Shown here: in pieces, positions 27,605 to 35,624 of the stretch
Numbering within the stretch: position 1 is the stretch's first letter
Layout of the letters: the number at the start of each line of letters is the position of its first letter
Assembly (NCBI RefSeq): GCF_013408245.1
Contig: NZ_JACBYS010000001.1
Coordinates: forward strand, 2,356,001-2,420,000
DNA: 64,000 nucleotides
From: Duganella sp. 1224
GTDB lineage: Bacteria; Pseudomonadota; Gammaproteobacteria; Burkholderiales; Burkholderiaceae_D
Direction of reading: 5' to 3'
Notes under the pieces: generated by a model
Database searches by the model: none
The model's input: the letters and a program-made list of their open reading frames with translations, nothing else
What the model was told of the DNA's origin: nothing
Made by a program: the position numbers and the translations under genes

Positions 27605-28948
27605 ATGACCCACCCTGCTTCTGACACCCCGCGCATCGTTGCCATGCGCGTCATCCCGGTCGCCGGCCGCGACAGCATGCTGCTGAACCTGAGCGGCGCC
27701 CACGGCCCGTATTTCACCCGCAACCTGGTGCTCCTGACCGACAGCCTGGGCCACACCGGCGTCGGCGAGGTGCCGGGCGGCGAGAAGATCCGCCAGACGC
27801 TGGAGGACGCCCGCCCGCTGCTGTTGCAGCAGCCGGTCGGCAACTACAACGCCATCCTCAACGCCGCCCGCAGCGCCTTTGCCGACCGCGACGCCGGCGG
27901 CCGCGGCCTGCAGACCTTCGACCTGCGGGTGGCGGTGCACGCGGTGACGGCGCTGGAGTCGGCGCTGCTCGACCTGCTGGGCCAGTTCCTCAACGTGCCG
28001 GTGGCGGCGCTGCTCGGCCAGGGCCAGCAGCGCAGCGAGGTCGAGATGCTGGGCTATCTGTTCTACATCGGCGACCGCGCGCGCACCGACCTGCCCTACG
28101 CCGGCGTGCCGGCCGACGCCGACGACGACTGGGCGCGCCTGCGCACCGAGCCGGCGCTGACGGCGGACGCGGTGGTGCGGCTGGCCGAGGCGGCGTACGC
28201 GCGCTACGGTTTCAACGACTTCAAGCTCAAGGGCGGCGTGTTCCGCGGCGAGGAGGAGATCGAGGCGGTGACGGCGCTGCATGAGCGCTTCCCGCAGGCG
28301 CGCGTGACGCTCGACCCGAACGGCGGCTGGCTGCTGCGCGACGCCATCCGCCTGTGCCGCGACATGGGCGACGTGCTGGCCTACGCCGAGGACCCGTGCG
28401 GCGCCGAGAACGGCTACTCGGGACGCGAGGTGATGGCCGAGTTCCGCCGCGCCACCGGCCTGCTGACGGCCACCAACATGGTGGCCACCGACTGGCGCGA
28501 GATGCGCCACGCGATCCAGTTGCAGTCGGTCGACATTCCGCTGGCCGACCCGCACTTCTGGACCATGCAGGGTTCGGTGCGGGTGGCGCAAATGTGCCAC
28601 GAGTGGGGCCTGACCTGGGGTTCGCACTCGAACAACCACTTCGACATCTCGCTGGCCATGTTCACCCACGTGGCGGCGGCCGCGCCGGGCGACATCACCG
28701 CCATCGACACCCACTGGATCTGGCAGGACGGCCAGCACCTGACGCGCAATCCGCTGCAGATCCGCGGCGGCATGGTGCAGGTGCCGCAACGCGGCGGCCT
28801 CGGCGTGGAGATCGACATGGCCGCCATCGAGGCGGCCCACCACCTGTACAACAACATGGGGCTGGGCGCGCGCGACGACGCGGTGGCGATGCAGTACCTG
28901 ATCCCGGGCTGGAAGTTCAACAACAAGATGCCTTGCATGGTTCGCTAA
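27605..28948 (+). CDS. gudD: Glucarate dehydratase, enolase superfamily
   Basis: The 447-residue enzyme dehydrates D-glucarate to 5-keto-4-deoxy-glucarate. It has the GudD pattern: the base motif FKLKGG (KxK), metal ligands in [18 protein letters not shown] and [10 protein letters not shown], and the histidine motif [13 protein letters not shown]. It opens with [20 protein letters not shown] and ends NNKMPCMVR, both typical. GGAG precedes ATG 27605 closely. The downstream transporter (34 bases later) and divergent regulator complete the module. The next pathway enzyme (KdgD type) is not in the window. Confidence 0.95.
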   Translation: MTHPASDTPRIVAMRVIPVAGRDSMLLNLSGAHGPYFTRNLVLLTDSLGHTGVGEVPGGEKIRQTLEDARPLLLQQPVGNYNAILNAARSAFADRDAGGRGLQTFDLRVAVHAVTALESALLDLLGQFLNVPVAALLGQGQQRSEVEMLGYLFYIGDRARTDLPYAGVPADADDDWARLRTEPALTADAVVRLAEAAYARYGFNDFKLKGGVFRGEEEIEAVTALHERFPQARVTLDPNGGWLLRDAIRLCRDMGDVLAYAEDPCGAENGYSGREVMAEFRRATGLLTATNMVATDWREMRHAIQLQSVDIPLADPHFWTMQGSVRVAQMCHEWGLTWGSHSNNHFDISLAMFTHVAAAAPGDITAIDTHWIWQDGQHLTRNPLQIRGGMVQVPQRGGLGVEIDMAAIEAAHHLYNNMGLGARDDAVAMQYLIPGWKFNNKMPCMVR

Positions 28949-28982
28949 CAACAATCATCAGAACCAGTATAAGGAGACTAGC

Positions 28983-30308
28983 ATGACTACCACCGCTTCC
29001 ACCACCACCGGCGGCGGCGCGCTTGCCGCGCCCACGGTGCTCGACAGCGCCGTCAGCAAGGTCAAATGGCGCATCCTGCCGCTGTTTGTGGTGATGTTTA
29101 TCGCCAACTACATAGACCGCGTGAACATCGGCTTCGTGCGCACCCACCTGGAGAAGGACCTGGGCATCGGCGCGGCGGCGTTCGGCTTCGGCGCCGGCGT
29201 ATTCTTCCTGGCCTACGCGCTGTTCGAGGTGCCGTCCAACATCCTGCAGCAGCGCTTCGGCGCCAAGGCCTGGCTGACCCGCATCATGGCCAGCTGGGGC
29301 GTGGTGGCCACCGGCATGGCCTTCGTGCAGGGCGAGACGTCGTTCTATGTGATGCGCTTCCTGCTCGGCGTGGCCGAGGCCGGGTTCTTTCCGGGCGTGG
29401 TGTACTACTTCACGCAATGGCTGCCGAACGCGGAGCGCGGCAAGGCGATGGCGATCTTCCTCAGCGGCTCGGCGCTGGCGTCGGTGATGTCGGGGCCGCT
29501 GTCGGGGGCGCTGCTGTCGATCGACGGCGGCGGCTTCCATGGCTGGCAGTGGATGTTCATCATCGAGGGGCTGGCGTCGGTGGCGCTGTGCTTCGTGGTC
29601 TGGTTCTTCCTCGATTCCAGGCCGCAGGACGCCAAGTGGCTGACGGCAGCCGAGCGCGGCGCGCTGGCGGCGGTCATCGAGGCCGAGAAGAAGGAGCGCG
29701 ACGCCAACCGGCCGCCGCACGCCAGCATGTTCACGCTGCTCAAGGATGGCCGCATCGCGCTGTTCTGCTTCATCTATTTCGCGATCCAGCTGACGATTTA
29801 TGGCGCGACGTTCTGGCTGCCGAGCATCATCAAGAAGATGGGGCATTTTTCGGAGTTCCAGATCGGCCTGTTTAACTCGATTCCGTGGATCATTTCGATC
29901 GCGGCCATGTACATGTTTGCGGCGCTGGCGCAGAAGTACCGCCACCAGCAGGCGTGGGTGGCGGTGGCGCTGATCGTGGCGGCGTGCGGCATGTTCGCCT
30001 CCACCACCGGCGGGCCGGTGTTCGCGTTCGTGGCGATCTGCTTTGCCGGCATTGGCTTCAAGGCGGCCTCGTCGTTGTTCTGGCCGATTCCGCAGGGCTA
30101 TCTGGACAGCCGCATCGCGGCAGCGGTGATCGCGCTGATCAACTCGCTGGGCAACCTGGGCGGCTTCGTGGCGCCGGCCACCTTCGGCTACCTGGAGCAG
30201 AGGACCGGTTCGATCCAGGGCGGGCTGTACGCGCTGGCGGCGGCATCGGTGGTGGCGGCCGGCCTGGTGTTCCTGACCCGCCGCGGCAAGACGGCGTTGC
30301 CAGCCTGA
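28983..30308 (+). CDS. MFS transporter, glucarate/sugar-acid symporter type
   Basis: The 441-residue membrane protein has about 12 hydrophobic segments and the anion:cation symporter signatures of the GudP/ExuT group: FIANYIDRVNIGFVRTHLEK, FFLAYALFEVPSNILQQRFG, RFLLGVAEAGFFPGVVYYFT and a central charged loop (FFLDSRPQDAKWLTAAER). AAGGAG lies nine bases before the ATG. Directly behind gudD, it is best read as the inner-membrane importer for glucarate or a close relative; specificity is inferred from context. A REP-containing inverted-repeat element follows the stop by five bases and may stop transcription. Confidence 0.9.
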   Translation: MTTTASTTTGGGALAAPTVLDSAVSKVKWRILPLFVVMFIANYIDRVNIGFVRTHLEKDLGIGAAAFGFGAGVFFLAYALFEVPSNILQQRFGAKAWLTRIMASWGVVATGMAFVQGETSFYVMRFLLGVAEAGFFPGVVYYFTQWLPNAERGKAMAIFLSGSALASVMSGPLSGALLSIDGGGFHGWQWMFIIEGLASVALCFVVWFFLDSRPQDAKWLTAAERGALAAVIEAEKKERDANRPPHASMFTLLKDGRIALFCFIYFAIQLTIYGATFWLPSIIKKMGHFSEFQIGLFNSIPWIISIAAMYMFAALAQKYRHQQAWVAVALIVAACGMFASTTGGPVFAFVAICFAGIGFKAASSLFWPIPQGYLDSRIAAAVIALINSLGNLGGFVAPATFGYLEQRTGSIQGGLYALAAASVVAAGLVFLTRRGKTALPA

Positions 30309-30312
30309 GGTT

Positions 30313-30444
30313 GATGCCGTTCAGTTGGCGCCTGATTTGTCATTCCGGCGGACGCCGGAATCCATACTTCGCATGCGTTATGGCATGCGTATGTTCCATG
30401 GGTTCCGGCCTGCGCCGGAACGACATGTTTAACTGAACGGTATC
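30313..30444. repeat. REP-pair element enclosed by 14-base inverted repeats
   Basis: Outer arms at 30313-30326 (GATGCCGTTCAGTT) and 30431-30444 match as an inverted repeat with one mismatch. Inside, two REP-like units (CATTCCGGCGGACGCCGGAA at 30340-30359 and a reversed copy near 30403-30425) face each other around a GCATGCG/CATGCGT centre. The REP units match those at 47220-47301. The right arm supplies the last codons and stop of the minus-strand gene at 30429. Confidence 0.75.
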
Positions 30445-30959
30445 GCAGCCTGGCGCCGACAGTCGGCGGCGCGCTGCCAGCGTGCTCTTCCGGGCATGCG
30501 CAGCCAAACCGCTTGCCAGGCATTGCGCGTGCCGCAGCCCTGGCGGTTGGCGAGGCGCGAGGGTGTGGTGGGGCCGTTGTCGCCGACGATTTGTTCGTCT
30601 TCCACGGTGGCGTAGAGGGAGCGGCCGCCATAGATGACGCGCAGTTCCGTCCCGTTGGGCAGGAAGAGGTCTTTCCATTGGTAGCCACGGCTGACGTCCA
30701 CGACAGGCGGGCTCGCAGCGGATGAGGCGGCGACCGGGGGTTGGTCAATGGCGCTGGCGTTCGGCCCGCCCGCCTCTTCGTCCATGCCATTCGACGGGCT
30801 ATGCGCCGGGGGCGTGGTGGCTACCCACTGCCGAATCAGCGCGCAGAGCGCTGCTTCAGATTGGGGGCCATAGTAGCCCTCGCCCACATGCCCAGTCAGT
30901 GCCATGAATACTCTGCTCGGCAGGTGCATGTTGCCGATCGGGTGGTCTGGGTGCTCCAT
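30429..30959 (-). CDS. Orphan protein with ribbon-helix-helix-like N-terminus and RAMA-like C-terminus
   Basis: I recognise no named family. The 176-residue protein has an N-terminal stretch (about 8-48) with the spacing of a ribbon-helix-helix DNA-binding fold: strand IGNMHLPSRVFMALT, then EAALCALIRQWV. Residues about 55-88 are a low-complexity Ser/Pro/Ala linker. Residues about 90-165 (YQWKDLFLPNGTELRVIYGG, LYATVEDEQIVGDNGPTTPS, RNAWQAVWLRMPG) resemble RAMA/DUF2924-type nucleic-acid-associated domains. The leader is unusual: the repeat array at 30967-31182 directly abuts the gene, and the last repeat supplies the probable ribosome binding site (AGAGGGG eight bases before the ATG). Autoregulation through the array is the natural reading. 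The 3' end lies in an inverted-repeat arm, so gene and flanks may form a mobile unit. Confidence 0.6.
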   Translation of the reverse strand: MEHPDHPIGNMHLPSRVFMALTGHVGEGYYGPQSEAALCALIRQWVATTPPAHSPSNGMDEEAGGPNASAIDQPPVAASSAASPPVVDVSRGYQWKDLFLPNGTELRVIYGGRSLYATVEDEQIVGDNGPTTPSRLANRQGCGTRNAWQAVWLRMPGRARWQRAADCRRQAAIPFS

Positions 30960-30966
30960 TTTTTTA

Positions 30967-31182
30967 TCCCCTCTAAAAACTCTATTTGTTCTAATTCGCT
31001 CTAATTCGCTCTATTTCGATAGAGATCACTCTAAAAATAGGATGTTGCTCGCTCTAATTTGCTCTATTTGCTCTATTTCGTCTAAAAGCACTCTCTGTTT
31101 TAGAGTGAAATCTAGCGAAATAGTTCGAAATCTAGCGTTTTAGAGCTTTTAGAGTTTTTAGAGGCCGAAAAAAATAGAGGGG
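30967..31182. repeat. AT-rich, helically phased TCTA/TAGA repeat array
   Basis: TCTA or its complement TAGA recurs at 9-10-base steps: 30972, 30981, 30990, 31000, 31010, 31020 (inverted), 31030; then 31053, 31063, 31072, 31081; then 31101 to 31175 mostly as TAGA. Unit consensus on the gene strand is about RAATWAGAGC. The ends are a perfect 15-base inverted repeat (30970-30984 and 31150-31164), so the left half is mostly TCTA and the right half TAGA. GC content is far below the surroundings. The spacing of about one helical turn suggests cooperative binding of a small protein on one DNA face. There are no CRISPR-like unique spacers. Confidence 0.8.
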
Positions 31183-31194
31183 GGTATATGCTCC

Positions 31195-32265
31195 TCAGTC
31201 CTTGGCCAGCGGGCGCACGTAGTCGAGCAGGCTGACCAGCGTCTTGCCCGGCTCCTCGAACTGCACCAGGTGCGCGGCGTTCTCGAACCACACGGCCTTC
31301 TTGTAGGGCGCCCTCACCTTGGCCAGCCACGCGGCGGTCGGTGCGGACGGCGTGGTGTAATCGTGGCGGCCCATGAACATGATGACCGGCACCGGGAAGC
31401 GCGTGACCGGCTTGAAGTCCACCGCCAGCCACTCCTGCAGCACGCGTTCCAGCGTCAACTGGCTGCCCTTGTCGATGGCGGCGATGGCCGCCGCGTCGTA
31501 CTCCGGCGACAACAGCGGCGCGTTGAAGTAGTAGGCGAAGTCGCCGCGATACGCCGCCAGCCCGCCATAATGCTGCGCCCAGGTGCGCTCCTTGACGATG
31601 CGCTCGCGCGTGATCGGCGTATCGCCCGGATACGGCGCGATCGACTCCAGTTCCTCAATCGCCTGCCGGTTGTTTTCCTTGCGCGCCTGCGCCAGGGCGA
31701 AATCGAAGCTGAGCTTCTCGTTGTCGCGCATGCTGATCACCTGCCCGATGCCCACATACGCATGGAACAGCTCCGGATGCGCCAGCACCGCGCGCATGCC
31801 CACCACGGTGCCCCAGCTATGCCCGACCAGAATCACCTTGCGCTTGCCATAGCGCCGCGCCACCGCGCGCGCGATCTCCACCGCGTCCTCGACAAACCGG
31901 TCGATGCGCAGCGTCGGCCCGACCGTCGCCGCGTCGTTGTCCAGATAGGTGCGGCCGGCGCCGCGCTGGTCGTAATTGACCACGGTAAAGTATTCCTCCA
32001 GCGGCCGCTGGTACAACCACATGGTGGGCGCGCTGGGCGAGGCCGGGCCGCCGTGCACGAACAGCAGCAGCGGATTGCCGCGGTCCTGCCCGCGCGTGTA
32101 CAGCCACTGGTCGATGCCGCCGATGCGCAGCGTGAAATTTTCCTGCACGCCGCGCGGCGCGACAATGCGGCTGACATCGGCGATGATGTCGCGCCCGGCC
32201 GGCTCGCCCGCCAGCGCCCGGCCGGCGGCGGCCAGCGCCGCCAGCATCAGCGCGCGCCGTTTCAT
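31195..32265 (-). CDS. Exported alpha/beta-hydrolase, proline-iminopeptidase-like
   Basis: The 356-residue protein has a signal peptide (MKRRALMLAALAAAGRALA). Hydrolase core features are LLLFVHGGPASPSAPT (oxyanion loop), VVNYDQRGAGRT, nucleophile GHSWGT, the acid in FMGRHDYTTP and the histidine in FENAAHLVQFEEP. This is the peptidase S33 pattern. The substrate, a peptide or an ester, is undetermined. Its ATG overlaps the stop of the thioesterase gene (ATGA at 32262-32265). A possible twin-arginine motif (KRRALM) begins the leader. The repeat array lies just after its 3' end. Confidence 0.85.
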   Translation of the reverse strand: MKRRALMLAALAAAGRALAGEPAGRDIIADVSRIVAPRGVQENFTLRIGGIDQWLYTRGQDRGNPLLLFVHGGPASPSAPTMWLYQRPLEEYFTVVNYDQRGAGRTYLDNDAATVGPTLRIDRFVEDAVEIARAVARRYGKRKVILVGHSWGTVVGMRAVLAHPELFHAYVGIGQVISMRDNEKLSFDFALAQARKENNRQAIEELESIAPYPGDTPITRERIVKERTWAQHYGGLAAYRGDFAYYFNAPLLSPEYDAAAIAAIDKGSQLTLERVLQEWLAVDFKPVTRFPVPVIMFMGRHDYTTPSAPTAAWLAKVRAPYKKAVWFENAAHLVQFEEPGKTLVSLLDYVRPLAKD

Positions 32266-32741
32266 TGCTTGCGGTTGCCGTGCACCATCTGGCGCGCCTG
32301 CTTGCGCAGCACCGCCTGTTCCCAGCGCTGCTTCTGCTCCTCGGTTTCCGGCACCAGCGTCGGCACCTTGACCGGCTTGCGGTCCTTGTCCACCGCCACC
32401 ATGGTGAAATAGCAGCTGTTAGCGTGGCGCACCAGGCGCTGCTGGATGTTCTCGGTCACCACGCGGATGCCGACCTCCATCGAGGTGTTGCCGGTGTAGT
32501 TGATCGACGCCAGGAAGGTGACCAGCTCGCCGACGTGGATCGGCTGCAGGAACATCACCTGGTCGACCGACAGCGTCACCACATAGCTGCCCGAATAGCG
32601 GCTGGCACAGGCGTAGGCCACGCTGTCCAGGTACTTGAGGATGGTGCCGCCGTGGACGTTGCCGGAGAAATTGGCCATGTCGGGCGTCATCAGCACGGTC
32701 ATGCTCAGTTCGTGCTCGACCCAGTTCATTGGTTTTTCCAT
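32262..32741 (-). CDS. Hotdog-fold acyl-CoA thioesterase
   Basis: The 159-residue protein shows the YciA/acyl-CoA hydrolase pattern: MTPDMANFSGNVHGGTILKY (with the GNVHGG active-site segment), LDSVAYACASRYSG, VVTLSVDQVMFLQPIHVGEL and TSMEVGIRV. A charged C-terminal tail follows (EEQKQRWEQAVLRKQ). It hydrolyses acyl-CoA to free acid and CoA; chain-length preference cannot be read. It is coupled to the S33 hydrolase by a four-base overlap and is divergent from the M16 peptidase operon. Start at ATG 32741; a second ATG four codons in (MNWVEH) is also possible. Confidence 0.9.
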   Translation of the reverse strand: MEKPMNWVEHELSMTVLMTPDMANFSGNVHGGTILKYLDSVAYACASRYSGSYVVTLSVDQVMFLQPIHVGELVTFLASINYTGNTSMEVGIRVVTENIQQRLVRHANSCYFTMVAVDKDRKPVKVPTLVPETEEQKQRWEQAVLRKQARQMVHGNRKQ

Positions 32742-32848
32742 TGCTCGCTCCCAGTTGTTGTTGGCTCCATGCTAGCCGCTAAACTTGCCATTCGCAAATA
32801 GTTGTCAAAAAGTTGTATGCTTGACGCTTCTCTCACTCAGGAGCGCTC

Positions 32849-34171
32849 ATGAAATGGAAAGTTTTGGCCGCCGGTCTGGCGCTGGCGCTCGGCGCCGGCG
32901 CGCCCGCGCGGGCCGCTGTCACCGCCGAGCAGGTGCAGACCTTCACGCTGGCCAACGGCATGAAGTTCATCGTACTGGAATCGCACGCCATCCCCAACGC
33001 CAATATGTACACCTTCTGGAAGGTCGGCTCGCGCAACGAGGCGCCCGGCATCACCGGCCTGTCGCATTTTTTTGAGCACATGATGTTCAACGGCTCGCAG
33101 AACTTCGGCCCGAAAATGTTCGACCGCACGATGGAGGCCAAGGGCGGCTCCAACAACGCCTACACCAGCACCGACCTGACGGTATACCAGGACTGGTTCC
33201 CGGCCAGTTCGCTGGAAACCATCTTCACGCTGGAGAGCGACCGTATCGCCCACCTCAGCATCGACCCGAAGATGGTCGCCAGCGAGCGCGGCGTGGTGCT
33301 GTCCGAGCGCAGCACCGGGCTGGAGAACTCCAACCTGCGCATGCTGCGCGAGGAGGTCAACAGCGTGGCCTTCCTGGCCCATCCGTATTCGTGGCCGGTG
33401 ATTGGCCACGAGTCCGACATCAAGGCCTGGACCCAGCAGGACCTGGAACACTATTTCCGCACCTATTATGCGCCCAACAACGCGGTGGCGGTGATCGTCG
33501 GCGACGTCAAGGCCGACCAGGTGAAACAGCTGGCAACCCGATACTTCGGCGCGATTCCGAAGCGCGCGGCGCCGCCGCCGGTGCGCACCGTCGAGCCGCC
33601 GCAGACGGGCGAGCGGCGCGTGTTCGTCACCAAGGCGTCGGCCAGCGCGCCCAACCTGACCATCGCCTACAAGATCCCGCAGGCCGGCGCGCCCGACTAC
33701 TACGCGCTGGACGTGCTGCAAAGCGTGCTGGCCGACGGCAAGACCTCGCGCCTGTACAAGGCGCTGGTCGAGCAGCAGCTGGCGACCCAGGTCAGCGCCA
33801 ACAGCCTGGACGGCTTCGATCCCGGCCTGCTGTACCTGTCGGCGGTGGCCTCGGCCAAGACCGATGCCGCCACGCTGGAAAAGGCGCTGCTGGCCGAAGT
33901 GGACCGGCTGGTGCGCGATGGCGTGACGGCCGAGGAGCTGCAGAAGGTCAAGAAGCAGAAGCTGGTCAATCTGTACCGCGAGCAGGAAACCATCAACGGC
34001 AAGGCCCAGCAGCTGGGCAACTACGAGGTGTTCTTCGGCGACTACAAGAAAATGTTCGACGCCCCGGCCGCCTACGACCACCTGACGCCGGCCGACATCC
34101 AGGCCGTCGCCGCCAAATACCTGAAGAAATCGCAGCGCACGGTCGGCGTGCTGGCCGCGAAGGAGGATTAA
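32849..34171 (+). CDS. M16 zinc peptidase, catalytic subunit
   Basis: The 440-residue exported protein has a signal peptide (MKWKVLAAGLALALGAGAPA) and the inverted zinc motif HFFEH (GLSHFFEHMMFNGSQNFGP, residues about 73-91), with further ligands downstream in ERGVVLSERSTG. The C-terminal M16 half is present (YKIPQAGAPDYYALDVLQSV). It belongs to the M16B group, which forms a chamber from an active and an inactive half. The partner gene starts four bases after its stop. AGGAG lies five bases before the ATG. It is a periplasmic peptidase; substrates are unknown. Confidence 0.93.
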   Translation: MKWKVLAAGLALALGAGAPARAAVTAEQVQTFTLANGMKFIVLESHAIPNANMYTFWKVGSRNEAPGITGLSHFFEHMMFNGSQNFGPKMFDRTMEAKGGSNNAYTSTDLTVYQDWFPASSLETIFTLESDRIAHLSIDPKMVASERGVVLSERSTGLENSNLRMLREEVNSVAFLAHPYSWPVIGHESDIKAWTQQDLEHYFRTYYAPNNAVAVIVGDVKADQVKQLATRYFGAIPKRAAPPPVRTVEPPQTGERRVFVTKASASAPNLTIAYKIPQAGAPDYYALDVLQSVLADGKTSRLYKALVEQQLATQVSANSLDGFDPGLLYLSAVASAKTDAATLEKALLAEVDRLVRDGVTAEELQKVKKQKLVNLYREQETINGKAQQLGNYEVFFGDYKKMFDAPAAYDHLTPADIQAVAAKYLKKSQRTVGVLAAKED

Positions 34172-34175
34172 GCCG

Positions 34176-35624
34176 ATGATGATTACCCGCTCCGCCCTCT
34201 CCCGGCGCGCCACCGCCGCCGCCGGCGCCGCAACCGCTGCCGGCGCCGTGTCTGCCGCGCTGGCCGTCGCCCTGCTGGCCGCGCCGGCGCCGGCCGTGGC
34301 CGCCGAATTCCGCCTGCCGGACTTCGACACCGTGACCCTGCCGAACGGCCTGACCGTGTACCTGATGGAACGCCACGACGTGCCGCTGATCTCGGTACGC
34401 GCGGTGGTCAAGGCCGGCGCCGTCCACGACGGCCCGCAGCCCGGCCTGTCCAACCTGACCGGCGACGCCCTGCTGCTCGGCACCCGGGCGCACGACAAGG
34501 CCAGCATCGACCAGGCCTTCGACGCGCGCGGCGCGCGCCTGGCCGGCGGCGCCGGCACCGAGGCCAGCACCGTGCAGGCCAACTTCGCCGCCGCCGACAG
34601 CGCCGCGCTGCTGCCGCTGTTCGCCGAGATCGTCCAGCAGCCGAGCTTTGACGCGGCCGAGCTGGCCAAGCTGCGCGCGCGCAAGATCAACGGCATCAAG
34701 CAGGCCAAGGAGGCGCCGCGCCTGGTGGTGCAGACCTACTACCGCGCCATGCTGTTCGGCGAGCGGCCGTACGGCAGCCCGGTCGGCGGCACCGCCGGCA
34801 GCCTGGCGGCGCTGCAGCAGAGCGACGTGCAGGGCTACTACCAGCGCTACTACCGCCCCGACAACGCCGCCGTCATCGTCGTCGGCGACTTCCAGAAGGC
34901 GGCGATGCGCCAGCAGATCGCGGCGCTGTTCGGCGCGTGGCAGGCCACCGGCCCGGCGCCGGCGGCGCAGGACAACGGCCAGGTGCGGGCCGACCAGGCG
35001 CGCGTGCTGCTGGTCAACAAGGCGGACGCGATCGAGACCACCTTCCTGATCGGCGGCGCCGGCATCGCCCGCAACGACCCGGACTACGTGCCGCTGCAGG
35101 TGGTCAACACCGTGCTGGGCGGGCGCTTCACCTCGTGGCTCAACGACGAGCTGCGCGTCAACTCGGGCCTGACCTACGGCGCCAGCAGCCAGTTCGCGCC
35201 GCTGGGGCAGAGCGGCACGTTTGCCATCAGCAGCTTCACGGCGCTGCCCAAGACCGGGGCGGCGCTGGCGCTGGCGCAGACCACCTACCAGCGCCTGTGG
35301 AAACAGGGCATCGACGCCGCCACGCTGGCCTCGGCCAAGGCCTACGTCAAGGGCCAGTTCCCGCCGCGCTATGAAACCGGCGAGCAGCTGGCGGGGCTGC
35401 TGGGCGACATGTACGCGTTCCAGGTCGGCCGCGCGCAGATCGACAACTTCACGCGCGACGTCGACCGCCTGACGCCGGACAAGGCCAAGGCGCTGATCGA
35501 CAAACACTTCCCGCGCGCCAATTTGCAGACGGTGTTGATCGGCAAGGCCGAGGCGATCCGCGACATCGCCCGGCAGTATGGCGAGGTCACCGAGCTGGAG
35601 ATCAGTGCGGATGGCTTTCGCTAA
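34176..35624 (+). CDS. M16 peptidase-like protein, non-catalytic partner
   Basis: The 482-residue protein has a signal sequence with a long alanine-rich core ending near PAVAAEF. The M16 fold is clear (VTLPNGLTVYLMERHDVPLI; YYQRYYRPDNAAVIVVGDF; VVNTVLGGRFTSWLNDELRV). The zinc motif is absent: where HxxEH is expected the sequence reads PGLSNLTGDALLLG. It therefore should bind substrate or close the chamber rather than cut peptide bonds, as in other M16B pairs. The 3' end overlaps the hybrid-kinase gene on the opposite strand by 23 bases. Confidence 0.92.
   Translation: MMITRSALSRRATAAAGAATAAGAVSAALAVALLAAPAPAVAAEFRLPDFDTVTLPNGLTVYLMERHDVPLISVRAVVKAGAVHDGPQPGLSNLTGDALLLGTRAHDKASIDQAFDARGARLAGGAGTEASTVQANFAAADSAALLPLFAEIVQQPSFDAAELAKLRARKINGIKQAKEAPRLVVQTYYRAMLFGERPYGSPVGGTAGSLAALQQSDVQGYYQRYYRPDNAAVIVVGDFQKAAMRQQIAALFGAWQATGPAPAAQDNGQVRADQARVLLVNKADAIETTFLIGGAGIARNDPDYVPLQVVNTVLGGRFTSWLNDELRVNSGLTYGASSQFAPLGQSGTFAISSFTALPKTGAALALAQTTYQRLWKQGIDAATLASAKAYVKGQFPPRYETGEQLAGLLGDMYAFQVGRAQIDNFTRDVDRLTPDKAKALIDKHFPRANLQTVLIGKAEAIRDIARQYGEVTELEISADGFR

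Noticed and set aside
26417..28954. 845-codon frame opposite gudD
   Set aside because: Only its last 345 codons encode the LacI-type regulator; the rest is an antisense shadow of gudD typical of high-GC DNA.
30967..31182. CRISPR array
   Set aside because: Units are about 10 bases with no unique spacers, orientation switches midway, and no cas genes are present.
31195..31434. Reading frame across the repeat array into the S33 hydrolase region
   Set aside because: It is out of frame with the hydrolase and its tail is simply translated repeat DNA.
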